Assembly: GCA_911728455.2 (NCBI GenBank)
Contig: OU452238.1
Span: forward strand, 12,720,065 to 12,784,064
Source of the DNA: Marthasterias glacialis
Taxonomy: Eukaryota > Echinodermata > Asteroidea > Forcipulatida > Asteriidae
Direction of reading: 5' to 3'
Length of the DNA: 64,000 nucleotides
Part shown: positions 49,148 to 63,518 of the stretch, piece after piece
Position numbering within the stretch: position 1 is the stretch's first letter
How the letters are laid out: the number at the start of each line of letters is the position of its first letter
Translations under genes and position numbers: made by a program
Notes under the pieces: model-generated
Databases searched by the model: none
What the model was told of the DNA's origin: nothing
The model's input: only the letters and a program-made list of their open reading frames with translations

Positions 49148-49663
49148 ATGTCGAAACGTAAAATGGATGAAGTCTTCGCCGCGGCCGAAGCTGAACTTTG
49201 CGAGGAGCTTGGCTCAGGAAGCGAAAGCTCTTGCTCGACGGACAGATCAGATCAAGATGGCAAGAAAAACAACGGACCTAAAGGCAGAAGACGAAAATCT
49301 AAGAGTGCGAGTACGAGCGGACCGGATGAGGATGGGAACCACCACCCGCGAGTAGCGGCTAACGCCCGGGAGAGAGACCGTACACACAGCGTTAACTCAG
49401 CCTTCACGACACTACGGGATCTAATCCCAACTGAACCTAAGAATCGTAAACTATCCAAGATAGAGACTCTACGGTTAGCTACGAGTTATATCCGACATCT
49501 TGGGACGCTGTTGGTGGTGGGGGATGAGGAGATAGATCAGCCGTGTATGCATCGAGCTATGGTAGGACGAGCTGCTCATGGTGATCAAGGGCCAAGAATC
49601 ATCTGTACTTTCTGCTTGAGTCATAATATGAGAGGAGGAAGTCATGGGGGTGCAAAGGGACCT
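49148..49663 (+). CDS. SCX: Scleraxis/TCF15 (paraxis)-type bHLH transcription factor, exon 1
   Basis: The first 172 codons encode an acidic/Ser-rich N-terminus, a basic Lys/Arg stretch (GRRRKSKS, residues 46-53), then a complete bHLH (about 68-122): basic region ANARERDR, helix 1 [14 protein letters not shown], loop [10 protein letters not shown], helix 2 [23 protein letters not shown] and [11 protein letters not shown] are diagnostic for scleraxis/paraxis. DQPC after helix 2 and ICTFCLS (152-158) are also shared with vertebrate SCX and TCF15. Known family: nuclear E-box binders that pair with E proteins and act in mesoderm, somite and tendon development. The donor GTAAGT follows codon 172 in phase 0. 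The frame stays open to 49729 only by reading into the intron. The second exon, expected to be short, was not identified. Orthology to SCX versus TCF15 cannot be resolved; it may be the single invertebrate ancestor-type gene. Confidence 0.93.
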
Positions 49664-51105
49664 GTAAGTATCCATAGAAATCATACTATAAATTCTGTCA
49701 AAGAAGCTTCTATTCTCCTGAAATATTGAGTTAATATTGAGTTATCATAAAATGGCGTACAAGAAGAACATTTTGTTGATAGGCCTACTTCATTTTCAAA
49801 TTGAGTATTATAAACAACTCAGAATCGTTTAACAGCGAATAAAATAAAACTGAGTAATAAACGCTCACGGACGTCATTGATAATGTTTACCATACTTAAC
49901 AAAATACAACAATATACAACTTGAATCAGAATGTCTCTGTTGAGTAAATGTATTTTTTTGTCTTTTTTTTATAATCTCCTTAAAGTCATCCCCGGGGTCG
50001 ACTACTACTGACAACTAATCTTAAAAAAGCCGCATACATTGTCAATGTTCTCACTTTTGTGTTGGAGATCACATAAAATTTGAGTAAAAGCAAAACTTAC
50101 TTTCTGGCTTAACAGCCTACATTTAACCATTAGTGAAACAAAATATGATCAATGAAATAATAGTATCAGCCTCTCTCACCCTTTCACATTTCCCAACGAT
50201 TATTCTAAATCAAACGTGGAAGATTTATTTGTTGTAATATAAAGATAAAAGTATTATTTGTTACCATCTTTGTATTTCGGAGATCGACAAATAAACTCTC
50301 GTTACACAAACAATATACCCTAGTGTACAAACAGTTTAGAGCGCCATTGGATAATGATATTTTAACATTCGAATCCACGCAATAAAGTTAACCCTGGGCT
50401 GGGGTGTGTAGCTCTATCTTGAAGCGAACGACTTGCGCAAGAGTCGTAACCACGTGGTGACAATCTCAAGACAGATATCGCCTTGATCTACTGCGGGAGC
50501 TGCTGCTGTCATGGGACGCATAAATCTCAGCTCCCTGCCACGCCCAGTTTGCTACATGTATGGCTATACTGACAATGTAACCTTTGTTTACAAACAGAGT
50601 GACCTCGTACATTCCGGGAACTTGCTGGTAGGCAAGATGCTGCACTGGTCACATGGGAAATTTCACATTTTGTACCATAACTTCAAGAGTCATGAAAATA
50701 ACAGCTGAACAAGTTTTGAGAGGTTTATTTATTTTAATTATTTAGAACCATCTTTGTAGAGGGTAACCCATCCAGCAATACTGATCAACTGGGGCCCTCT
50801 CATAAAAAAAAACAGTTTTATAAAAACATCACACTTTACAATATAGTAAAACATTAGAAAAACTACATCCTGTTCAGTAAAAAAGAAAATACATCAAAGG
50901 TGGGGGGAGGCATAAAAAACCTTCTTCATATCAAAAGTTAACAAAAATCGGGCAGTACAATCTCCATAATATGTAAGATTTGACGGGGTCTTCCATTGTA
51001 CTGTGTATGCCTGCAGGAGGACCTTGCTCTGTTGCTCTTTTGAAAACACGTGGTGTCACATGTTAGGCCTATATTATGGTCTGTACAGTGTAACCTCTCC
51101 ATGCA

Positions 51106-51283
51106 ATAGACCTTTATCATGGTGCAGCCATCTTGTTTTTCTCCCATTCAAATCAGTGTAACCAAACCGAGGCTGGAAGGACAAATAGTCAGGTTCGTTT
51201 TTGAACAACAAACATCAGAATACATTACTGTTATTGGATGCAGGGCACATGACCAAGATGGTGGCAGCATGATAAAGGTCTGT
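51106..51283. mobile_element. Short MITE with ~28 bp inverted ends
   Basis: The left end TAGACCTTTATCATGGTGCA continues GCCATCTTG. The right end is its inverse with two mismatches (CAAGATGGTGGCAGCATGAT then AAAGGTCT). About 178 bp in total. Confidence 0.8.
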
Positions 51284-54114
51284 GGGAGGGGTCAGTTGCG
51301 TTGGTCCCACCTCTTCATGGAGCGAGTTACTCTTCAATAAGTCCATTAATTGTGGATACTTTTTTTTACACATTGTCCTGCTGATGATACGTTGGTCTCA
51401 AATTGCTTTTTCACTTGCTTACATTGTGGTGTGATAATATCACAAATACAGTGTATCAATGCAGGCTAAGGTGCTGACAATAGTGCAAAGATAAAGTTCA
51501 TGATACTTTACTATAATGGATAGGTTTCTAGTTTCTTATTACTAATGAATGACGAGTCATGGTTTTCTACCCTGGCTACATCAGAAACGATTTATCATCC
51601 ATAGCTTACACCAAGTGCACTACACACAACCATTCAACCCAACAGTTCTTAGCATCTCTCCAGTAATTATGAGGCTCTAAATGTTCTCTGACATATCGCA
51701 GGCCGCGCACATTTAACACAAACATCTGTAGCTAAGGGGTCCATATACATACGTATGCCAAGACCCAGTATGATGCTAATTAGAAATGTCTCCCCTAAGT
51801 TGATAATTAATAGCTGTACATTGCTGACAATTGGTTGAAATTCTCCATGGGGGAAGCTCTCAGGATTTCAAAACATAGGCTACACAGACAGATTTCTTAA
51901 TTTAAAACTTTCTATTTTTAGATGAGGATATAGGCCTGATGACACCCTCCCTCCAGGGGTTGGGCATAAACAGAGAACCTAAAAATGAGTGGGACACGAT
52001 TCTGTAATCGGAATAAAATTGATTTGTAGAAACAGATGTCCCATATTTTCATAGTTTAAATTCAAATTAGTATCACCGTCGTCTAAAACCAGAAACAACT
52101 GAGACCTAGAGTCAATGACCAACTCTTCTAAACCAAGAGACAGCTTTGCATAATCGAGAAGCTAGAGTTATGTTGGCGATCTTCTAGCCGCAAAAGCCGA
52201 TGACAAACATGAGGGTCCCATTAACATAACACTGATATCGGATGCGAACTCCGAGAGCCGGACGGGCTTGAACGCTCCGGTGGAGACGGGGAGGTGATGA
52301 CTTTCGGCCGGGGAGCGTCTCATCGGCGCACGCTGATGACAATATTTGTCCACGGATCTTTGAAATCGTAGGTTTTTATAACTAAATCATGTCGCACGGG
52401 GTTAATAGCTCTCATATTGTTTAGATCTGTGGGATTAGCATGCCTGTACATCAAATGGCCCTTGAGAATGGTTAAACATTGCACTATGGGGACTTAAACA
52501 TTTCAAATCAAAGTTTATTATTAAAAAAGGAAAATATCTTCACAGCATTAGGCATCATTTACACATATTTCTGTCATAATCAATATAGAGGCTCATGATA
52601 CAAGATAGTTAAACTACGAAATAAACAGATCAGTATACGGAGTGAAAACGGAGTTCTGGTTGTTCATTTTGGCGCCGAAATGAAGACCCACCCACTCTGT
52701 ATTATTAACGGTAATGCATTACAATTGAACCTTAAGTGCTCATGCTGAAGCTGTAATGGTCGCTAAACAACATAGATGAATTATTAAGTGAATTTGTATG
52801 ACATGAGATGATTCAGACCTCTTGGTAGATGAAGATCATTTTCAGAGTAGAAGGTAAGGCGGCAATCAGCCGGCCATCTGGCATAGAATGAAGCCGGTAC
52901 TACTACTAACCGTACTACTGAAGCAGACTTGAATTTCCCTCTTTATCATAAGATAGATTTGACCTTGCATTCGTAACGTTATGTACTACCATGCAGCAAT
53001 GGTAGTGCGATATGTGAAGCCGTCTGAAGAGAGAAAAACCTTGCTGTATTGTTCCCAGAATAGATTAATTTACATCTTGTTGAAAAAAAAAATATTAAAT
53101 CGTCATCTCTCTTTGATTCACACATTAACAGAATACCATTATTCGATACCATTATTCGAAAAAGCCTCAATTAGTACATTTATAGGTCTTACACAAATAG
53201 TACAGCTTTCTTACGGAAAAAAGACAGACCCTGCCCCCACCCCCCCCCCCCCCAAAAAAAAGGGGGAAAAAAGAACAAAACACAGAAGTGAAAAAAAGAA
53301 GAAAACAGAAGTGAAAAAAACCTACTAAATCTTGAGTTCTAGCTGTTGCAGTATGTAGCCTATACAGCGAGGCCCTTTTACCCACCGTAACATTCGTACC
53401 GTGAGAGCGTAGTGTTTTGATAGCTTAAAGGGTAAATCAGCAACCTTTAGGGGGACTTTGTTGTGACAACACGCCATCATCCCTCTGTTTGTTTTTCATA
53501 AGTGTCTCTCCTCCTTCACGACCTTACAGACCCTGTACCCCCGATCCATGGGTATAGCCTAGAGGTCTGAGAAGTACAGTTTACGAAAGAGAAGTCAGTG
53601 GGGACTGGGAGGTTGGGGTCATTGAGAATAGAAATGAAGATGGTTATTGGTAGTTACAGTTGGACTGATGTTACAAAAAAGTCAGCACTGTTTTAAATTT
53701 GCGATCAGTTTTATCATTCGCGATATAATTGTTGAGTGCTTCTCATTTTACTAAAATCATGTACAGTGGCTGAAAAACGAAACAAGGAATTCTCGTAATT
53801 GTATGTTTGGTCTGGGTCATTCCGATTATGTGTGGTCAGTAAAAATATAACATCTACGTACAAATGAAACTGCTTTTATAATAAACGTCAAATTTAGGAG
53901 AGTTCCTAACTTGCGTCTCTCAAAATTTTATTCCAGATTTTGTGCCGTGTTGAAAAAAAGACTTATTGGTGTAAAAACAATGAAATCCAAATTACAAGCC
54001 AAAGTAATAATAAGTAAGATTTTAATTTAATTATAATAAATATCAAGTAATAAACCACGAGACATGATGATATCATAGTTTCCAGTCAGTACACGATGTG
54101 ATATCCAATTTATT

Positions 54115-54745
54115 TCCATAAGGAAATAACAAAATATAATATTTATATATGTGTGTATTTGGCGCGTTTCCGATTGGATTAGATGTGGCTCGACTGATAA
54201 TTTTTTATTTTCTATTTATTTGTTTGTATATTTGTGAAAACATTTCCTTGAAGGAAATTATGATAGGCTATAACTGTTTTGATCATTTGAGTTTGGACAT
54301 CAAATTAAAGCTAAATTTTTGGGATGTTTATTGTTGGCTGTATTTCTAAGTAAAAAAAGGCAGCATTGCGTCATGAAACTAATAATAAACAAAAAATAAA
54401 AAACAATAAAGTAAAGAATAAAAAACTAACAGTCGAGCCACAACTAATCAAATTGGAAACGCGCCAACTACACACATATATAAATATTATATTTTGTTAT
54501 TTCCTTGAGGAAATATTTGGATGTTTGTTGTTGAGTGTATTTCTAAGTAAAAAGGGTAGCATTGTGTCATAAAAATAAAATAAAAAATAAAAAAGTATCA
54601 GCCGAGCCACATCAAATTGGAAACGCGCCAAATACACACATATATAAATATTATATTTTGTTATTTCCTTGTGGAAATATTTGGATGTTTGTTGTTGACT
54701 GTATTTCTAAGTAAAAAGGGCAGCATTGCGTCATGATGGTGTGCG
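54115..54745. repeat. AT-rich inverted and tandem repeat cluster
   Basis: An arm at 54115-54199 (AGGAAATAACAAAATATAAT to GATGTGGCTCGACTG) recurs inverted at about 54430-54510 and again at 54598-54672, a spacing of about 168 bp. GGCTGTATTTCTAAGTAAAA also occurs three times, at about 54339, 54532 and 54698. Confidence 0.85.
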
Positions 54746-57517
54746 AAAACTTTCCTTGCTTCGTCTGCTGTAATTTAGGTCTATGAATCTTTGTCACAGA
54801 TATACTCTGAAGTGCCACTGTTCAAGGCCATTGCTAGTTAGAAACGACTCCTAATTATTAGAAATTCCGATCCAGATGCTGTATCAATTTTCATAATAAT
54901 ATCATGGTATAATCCGGGTCCTTGGAACCTCATCCTAGACTTTCTAGCATGGAATTAATACAGTGGGAAAAAGTACAGCAGCGATCGGCTATGAAATGTA
55001 AAAACCAGACCTGTCTTTTGAGGTGGGGTTCCAGACCCGACGTCGTCGAAAACTTGTTCACTTCACTGGATGAGTTGTTCGCGGAAGAGAAAGTTCATCA
55101 TAACTGGATGAAAATTAAGACACGTGAACTTGAGAGAGATATATCTTGGAATGTTGTACAAGTTGTGTGGAATCTATGTTTGATTCTTTTAGCTGATGTG
55201 GGAAAACCATAAGGGTAGGATTCGGGGTTTGGTGATTGAGGTTTTTTGATGGCTGGTTTGCGTGTGCCTGGCGCCAGTCTGATTCCACCGTTGTTGAACT
55301 GATTATGATATTGTGGTAATTAAGAAGCTAAACACACATTGACTGCTATTTTATTCCTAGTGATAAGTTTAATCCACTTTCCAGGCAACCTGGAGCCGAG
55401 AAAACTGATAGTCAATTATTTAATTTAAAAACGATTTGATGAAATAATATGTAAACAATATTTTGTGCATTGCATATGCAGACACGGCTTTGGATTTACA
55501 AATATTATAATATACATGCACCAATTATAAAAAGTAATAAACTAATGGGGCTACAAAGTAATTTGGCAAAAACTGATTACGGTGTCTCGACGAAGAATGA
55601 CAGCAAATGCCCAGGAAGCATTGGTTTACCAGATCAAAGTCTAACCATAGTCACGCAAACATTGGTCGTTTACCGTCACCATGGTTTGCCTGTTTTCAAA
55701 ATGCTAAGTGTAAGAACAGATAAGTTTACCAGTGTATCAATGTCATCGTACTTTCTTCCCTTCGACTGTTGAGAAGATATGATTTTGATGTGAGAATCCA
55801 TGAAATAATCGGCTACCGAGCGCCAAAGGTGTCAGCGGGTCGAGGATAACGACTACGCCGTCTGTTTACGGCGAGTCAAGGGCACAATCACGGTGCTGCA
55901 AAGACACTATTGAAATGCGAAAGATTCACGGTATAAATCCGACTGGGAATTCCTGTTCGTGAAGATCTTTCTGCAGCTGATAATTTATTTGGGATTTGAG
56001 GGTCAACTTTTGGTATTTCGTTCGATAATTGTTTGATCTCTTAACGAGTTTCAAGTTTGGTCATTACATAAACAGGTGTAAGTTTTAGCTTTAATTGGTG
56101 AACATCACAATTCTATTCCAAAGCAAAGGTAACGAGAAATAGCTCCACAATAATTTAGTTTGATTCCCGGATGCAGGTCTGGGTGTGCTAGCAGTTTAGC
56201 CCACGCGGTCGTTGAATGAAGGATAAAAACACCACAATATTGTCGTAAAAATGTCCCCCGTTCGTTGCAGAGGAATGTTCCAAGCTTTGGAGTCTTTTCC
56301 GGTTGGCTTCATTGCAACATTCAAACGGAAGGCCAAAATGTCACAAATATGAAGTTGAACAAATACAGATGTATTCGATATTGTGAACATTCTCCTTTGT
56401 CCTTTAAAAATGTAATAAGAGGAACACTTTTACCTTTGATCTAGTTGTTGAGGTCACTTGAAATGTATCTGTGTTTATTCTTAATCAATGCTCTATTGCA
56501 AAGTTGTATACATTGATAGATGTTGAAATGAAGGTTCCGTGGTATCCTAAAGTTGCGCAGCTTTTTGGAACTACAGTGGCTAGCGATTTATCAAGTTTTA
56601 CTTAATACAGAGACAGTTCCGACGAACAGGCTGGCCCCTTGGCGGTTCAATGAAAATCTGTATTCATTGTTGCTACTATAGACACAGTGAACACGATGCA
56701 GTGAGTGTTTCTTAATGGCATAACTGTTGACATCCTGCCAAATACAGTAACTGTTCAAATTCATCACTTTCTTAGAAGAAACTCTTCCCTTCTTTCTTGA
56801 CACATTATTGAACATTGTGCACATCCGGGGCAGACCGCGTTGCTTTGAAATAACCGCCTAGGTCACGACCCTTGACACAGGTCATAACCTATTCCTTAAG
56901 GCTCTTCCGCAGAGCTACAGGGGGCATATCCTACATGGCGCCGCTAGGGCCGAAGGGAACGATGGGAAGTGTACACCTAATTTGTCATTTGACTAAAAAA
57001 CGTTAGCACGTCACAATTGAACTTTTGATTGTGAATTCTTCAAACCATTATCGAGAAAAACATTTAAGGGCTTTTATAAAAATGTAATTTTTACGAGAAA
57101 ACATGAGTGATGCTGAAATAAATGTAATGTGTCCATTTGGGGGACTTTCAATTAATTGCAACATACAGATACTAAAAAGAACTTGTTAAAGAACTTGTCT
57201 GTACAATTTAAAAGCTTTCCTTTTAAGCGGCTCGTCTGATTCATGGCTTCGGTCTTTTCCCTGTTGTTTGATGTCAAAATCTGTCTATATTCTAAACTCT
57301 TGATGCTCCTGATTGTTCATTACATGATGCCTTTCTTTGATGTTGAATTCAGATGAGATTCAATTGAATACACAATAAGGGAAGTATATACAAAGATTCA
57401 TCCAAAGTAGCCAGCATATCTGGTTTAAAAATGTGGAGTCTATAGAGTTTCTCACGGTAATAGAACTGGAATTATTGGTGGTAATGTTTGAATGCAGCAT
57501 TTCATGACAACAGTGGG

Positions 57518-57694
57518 GTAACCAGACATTTTCATTTGGGTGGCGGGAAGAGCAGGGGGCAAAGACTAATGGGGGGGGGGCTATTTTTAATCAAACCATT
57601 CATTTGTGCATTTTTTTAATCTCAAGAGGCGGGGCAAAGAATCCGTCCGGGGGGGGGGGGGCTCCCGCCCTGCCACCCCGGTTACGCCACTGCA
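57518..57694. mobile_element. G-tract MITE, copy 3
   Basis: Starts CAGTGGGGTAACCAG and ends CCGGTTACGCCACTG, so the terminal inverted repeats are clear (CAGTGGnGTAACC). Two poly-G runs inside. No coding potential. Confidence 0.7.
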
Positions 57695-60600
57695 TGACAA
57701 CACTCAACAATTGACTCAAAGAGATCTATGCCCAGCCCAAGGACTGTTTTAGAGGTGTTGGAATTGCCATTTACCTACACACCCATGCATGTTCGTGCCT
57801 TTTCGTGACATTCAAGGGACTCTAGGCGACATTATTACTCAACCATTAAAGGATGATTTGCTTCCGTCTACAAGGATTTCTGTCAACTTGGCGTCAATAT
57901 TCTTCAAATTTTCTCCAGGAATTCAGGAGAGTAATGTGTTGCAACGAAATTGATGAGGAATTGTTGCCTGGAATACCTTTGGGATTAACATTTATTGGTT
58001 CTAATCTTTTGTTTGTCCTGTACAAGAAACAAGTGTTTTAGATGGATTAGGTGCGCATGCGATTTAGAAAGAGTCAAAGTTTTATTGTCAACAGTTAATT
58101 CTTGGTTTTAGGCAGATTTGCAGTACAAAGTATGTTGGTAAAAACCTTAAAGCCCCCCCTTTTTTTTTTTAGAACCACAGATCTTTTGTGTTGTGGTTAG
58201 TGAGCCTATAAAGCAAATGGGTCACAATGAAGAAGGAGGTTAACGGTTCTGGTTAGTATCACAAAGCAGTTATGGGAAAACAGCTTTCACATTCTGGAAA
58301 CCTTTCATGATGGATCGAGCGAAATAGTCGGGGTTCTTTTTTGGCTGGACAGTTCTTGACACTTGCTGTGGGATTTGTGAAGTTGAGACGTGTCCAACTA
58401 TAATATTGCACTGAGAAATGAAATAAGGCAGATGCCGGTCATTTTAGTGAGCCATTTCAGAGGTATGTTTCCTTGCTCTATGGTTGCACAGAACACCTGC
58501 CCGTGGCTGTCCCTGTGTTATGCTGACTGACGCTACGTGATTATTGGCCCACTCGTGGATCAATTTTCGCGCATGTCCAAACAAGTGTAGGAGTGTGAAG
58601 TGAGCTGCTAATCACTACGGACATATATCAAACTTTTATGGTTTTACACATCATGGACAAAATGGCGTCAAAGCTTCCATTTACCATTGAATTAAAAACC
58701 AAGAGTGTGGATTCCTTTGTTTAAAAAGGTGAGCGTGATTAGCGTTTAAGAAAGTCTTTTAGTGCCTTGTTGATTGTCTTGTAGGAATATCATTTATGCA
58801 TTGACGTCATCACGCCGCCATCTTAGAGGTAAAATGATGACGAAACAATGGAAAACGAACATTTATGTACGCGCGGCGCAATGGATGGGGCAATGAGCAA
58901 TCTTTTGACCTCTAGCCGAGGGCGCCCTACTCAAATGACGTCATGTGCGTAAGGTTTATTGTTGAAAGTATGCTTGATGCTAGATCCATAATTAAACAAT
59001 ACTAAAATTAACAGACAAAGTAACATTTTTATGTAGCTCTACTATACTCAATCGTGACTGACTGTGCGTTATGTGTTAACGTTCTTTGCGGGAAAACCAC
59101 TGGTAACGTAAGGACATCATGACCTTTAACCCTCCATAAAAACGAGGGACGTTGGTTAGTTTGTGTGCTTTTACATAAGTCATGTGAAAGCTTGTTAAAT
59201 AATCGCAATCGAACCAGGTGACAGACAACCGGCACCCATAACCGAGGACCTCTGTTACTGGTGCTTGTGTGAATTAATTAATAGTGCCTTCCACTGTGCT
59301 ACTGCTATGACAATAAATGGGTACAACCTACGAATGTGTCAAAGTTTAAGCTTTCTGCATTATTTCTTGAAGTAATGCTTCACAAGGCTGGGATCCAAAA
59401 AAGTGTCAGCAATTGGGTGTCCCTCTAATATCTGTCCTTCTCCAATAAGAGTAGTTGTTCAATAGTCACAATGAAACGTCAGGCTTTTAGCGTTTCGCAA
59501 GACAGTCCACGTGCTGATGGGAAACGATAGACGAACAGATTCCTTGTGACGTCATTTGTCAACATCTTTTACCCGATGTAGAGTAGGGTCCATCCACACA
59601 ATAAAACGTCAATGGTTCCCAGCCATGCCCTTAAATTCTGCATCGCAACCCTCGACAAAGTCAAGTCTCCCAAGGAATGACTACCAACCAGAGTACAGCT
59701 ATTTAGGGACCACTAATTCGTCCCGATAGACCTGTGTAAATAGAGCAGTGATTTGACTCGTAACGTAGCGGGTCTTGATTGCAAACAGACGCCGCCATAA
59801 ATGCGAATCATACGGTAGACGACCAAGCAGTACACCGTGGTCTGCACCCCGGAACTGATCTTCAATCATTTGACTAATAATTATAACCGTCTGAATCGTC
59901 CTATTCCATGTATTTTAAGTCTAAGTCATAAACATTTTTTTGCTGCACAGCATGACGTTTTCTTTATGTGACACTTTTAGTAAAAATGTGAAACAATTGT
60001 GATTCAGGATGGTACAAGAGGACTGATGGTAACTCGTAGAATGAGGGCAATACTTAGAAAACTTTGAGTTGATCGTTTCTTTTCTATACGAGGTCAGGCT
60101 GCTGATTTCATAGACCACAACCCTCCATTTTAATCTCGACGAACCCTGTGTAGGCAACAAGAATCATTTCCGGTACTTGTAGAGTCACAACGTACACAAA
60201 TTACCCCGATCATTAATATACAAACACAACGAGTCAATCACAGCGTAATTTCTATTATTAGATATGTCATTTCGTGCATGGAATAATTATGGCTTTGATT
60301 CTTGTGCTGTGCTTGTTCCTGGTGATGATGATGCTGTCTACAGTTTGCTTTTATGACATTTTTCCCTTTGGAATTTGAGGCCTTTGGATCATCATCATTT
60401 TCAAAGTTGATGAACAAATTAGTGAATGATTAAATTGGTTCAAACGATTTTTTTTGTTCTACTGAATCTTTATGAAAACGAAACCAACTTTGAATATGAT
60501 CGATGATTTCGAAACAATCGAATCTACCAATCAAAAAGTAAGCCAATCAAGATTAATTCCAACATCAAATGATACATTTATCCAAGATAAATATGATCAA

Positions 60601-63009
60601 TTCTCTAATCAAGGAGTGAAGTGTTGATCTGCCGAGCTGGTCTTTTGCTTCTGATAAGATGTAATGTAGTCACCAATCGACAGTTGATTTGTGACTTGCA
60701 CACGTGGCCTTTGTCTTCAGTTGTGACTGATACCCCGGACTCAATTTAATTTGGATTAATCTTCGGGGTTGAACTCCCTGGAGACCACCCTATCAAACGA
60801 GGTTACTTTGCTCCATTAATTAAACACTCTCACATAAAACAAATAAATCGCCTTGTTGTGGCTACGTTAACACCCACAGTACATTAATGAATCAAAATCT
60901 CGCGACTCTTCGCGGTATTCTCTAGGGATCTCGCAGCTGTGTCGTTTGCTTGCGCATGTGCCGGTCGTAAATATCAAGACAGCGGGTTCAGTGGTTGGAA
61001 CAGTGGAGGTTTCAATGATCATATCTTTGGTATGTCGGAAAACATTAAAAGGGGATGAATACTCTTGTTTTATTGAAATAGTGTTTTCTGTATACTTAAT
61101 GAGCTATGGGCGAACACTATTTTGAACAGCGCCACCAACGGCGTTTTTAAACTCAGTAACTTGAGCTTTTTTCCCAGGTGGACCTAACATACAGAAACAT
61201 ATGTTCGGCATTACACTTTAAACAATGACAAATCTGATTTCTTATGGTAGATGTATAAGATGGTCTATAAATAAAGCAAGGCCGTTACTGAAACATGCAT
61301 TTTTATATTTAAGGCAAAGGAATGATTTAAATTGCAGCAGACATAACGTGTGCTGATAAGCTAGGCGCTATGATGCGTAAAGTCAAGGATGATGACGACA
61401 GTTCCCTGATCGTAAGATTGATATATCCCATTAATCATCAGTACGTCACAGGTACCAGACTAATTAAGCTGGTTCACTCTGATCCAAGATGGCCGCGGCC
61501 GTGATTGACATATCTGTTTAGTTTAGTTTGACAATTTAATTTTCATCTCTTCATTCATCGATAACCATGCTTGTAGATTTTCTCATTTAATTCACAGTCT
61601 ATTTGTCTCCGTGGTGTTATTGGACCGTTGAATGTTGTCCCTACTGCCCTCTCCTACGCATTGTACCCCCGTCCCATCGCTGCGCTTCGCCCGTCTCCCT
61701 GTCCCTCGGGACACGCCAGGTCAATACCGATCCCGTTCATTTTGGATGAATTTACCTTTTTTCATATCATTTTGGTTGCTTGCTGGTGTGTTTATTGTTT
61801 TAATGTCAGCATGTGCTAACCAGATGTTAGGAGGATGACCGAGGGGTGTGGTTAACGTGAGTAAAAACTTGTTCAATAAATTCTTGCCATAAATTATAAC
61901 GTCAGTGTGAAACTTCGTCAAACTTGTGAGCGGGCTGTCCGATTCTACCGTTAAATTATAATGAAGGCGTATCGAGCTGCACGTGCGCTTAAACCCAACG
62001 TGGTCACTCTATGCTCAGAGTCGGATGAGGAATGTAGACAATGCAGGATACTTGCTTTATCAATGTGAAAAGTTTGACATTATTTGAACATGAGTGTTCC
62101 GAGTACAAACTGAACTTATGTTTTTACAATGTGGTGGGTTCAAAAACCATAGATTCAGGTATTGCTTCTATTCGATCTCCGTCTATGGGAAATTCGGCAA
62201 TGTCATAAAACATAACATCAGCTTGGATTTTTCATCTCAGCATCATGATTGTGAGTCTACAAAGAGAATGGGGTATACCATGGGGGAAGAAAATTTACCT
62301 CCACGGATATACCTAGACGGTTAGGATGTTCTAGTACCGTCTTCCGTCAGCTTTCCCCAAGGGAGCAAACTCCCATCGTTTCTCACCTCAACTCGGTGTT
62401 TTCTCAAAGACCGCTCCATCGACGCACGTCTATGGCCCGTGATAACTCCAAGCTACCTAGCCAAATCTCAAAGGTCTTAAAAAGGTTCAATATCGCGTGA
62501 ATGAAGGGTTACATATTGGATCTCGCGTGTTTGTATTGATGGGAACATATAGAATGCCTGGGGGTATGGGTGCCAGGGGACTAGATGGGACTTGAGACTG
62601 GCTAGACTATATAAGGATTGCATATACGCCCATAGGATACCCCGGTAGCAATGCTTTGAGTTATTTCTCAAATTCATAGACGTACTTGCAACCTAAAATC
62701 GTGACTGAACGAGAACGTAGACTGGCCTCTTTCAATTATCAGCGATGATTGTACACATGTACGCAGGGAACTAAGCGTAATGACAGCTAAGTTGACATGG
62801 GCCTTCGATGTTGATGTAAATTGTAAGCCTAACCGATGTTTGAACTTGGAGTTGAATTGAATTGAGGATTTGAGTAACCTTTTTTTTTTGAGTAATTTTT
62901 TTTTTTCAAAACATGGACTGGAAGTGAAACGAGTTTAAAAACAATACTGTTTGATAAACATTCTCGCCTATCGATATTTTGTTTTTGTATGTTTTCTTTC
63001 GAGTCTTCT

Positions 63010-63382
63010 CTCTTAATGTAAAAGAGTGAAAACATCACTCTCTTGCCCGAGTGGTGGTGTAATTTTCACTCTTTTTAGAGTGCAATTATCTCCAGTTTGC
63101 TCTTTTAGAGTGAAATTTAAGTAAACCTCACTCTGAATCGAGTGAAAAAGAAAATGTTTCCACTCTAAAAAGACTTGTCCGCCATATGGCTCTTTTAAAA
63201 GAGTGGTATGGCGGACAACTCTTTTTTGTGGAAATATTTTCTTTTTCACTTGATTCTGAGTGAACTTCACTCAAATTTCACTCTTAAAGAGCAAACTAGA
63301 GATAATTGCACTCTAAAAAGAGTGAAAATTACACCACCACTCGGGCAAGAGAGTGATGTTATAACTCTTTTACATTTAAAAG
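63010..63382. mobile_element. Long hairpin MITE, GTCCGCCATATGG family
   Basis: About 180 bp arms are nearly perfect inverted copies, from TGTAAAAGAGTGAAAACATC to ATAACTCTTTTACATTTAAA. The centre is GTCCGCCATATGGCTCTTTT and its inverse. Arms are rich in ACTCT/AGAGT. No coding capacity, despite open frames on both strands. Confidence 0.9.
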
Positions 63383-63491
63383 AATTGTACATGTACACCA
63401 CGGTCAGTATTAATGCATCTGTATTGAAGATGAAAATTGTCCGGGTAAAAACTCCAGAAGAAGCAAAAGTGCAATGATCACCAGTAGTAAA

Positions 63492-63518
63492 GCTTTTTTT
63501 TTTTTTTTTTTTTTTTTA
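63492..63518. repeat. Poly-T tract
   Basis: More than 20 consecutive T. Could be the A-tail of a reverse-oriented retroposed copy, but no body was recognised. Confidence 0.85.

Noticed and set aside
49664..49729. Read-through C-terminus of the bHLH frame
   Set aside because: It follows a strong GTAAGT donor exactly after the conserved cysteine motif region, as expected for an intron in this gene family.
54922..55212. Plus-strand ORF of 96 codons downstream of the bHLH exon
   Set aside because: It was considered as the second bHLH exon, but the sequence lacks the short basic tail expected for this family and no clear acceptor joins in phase.
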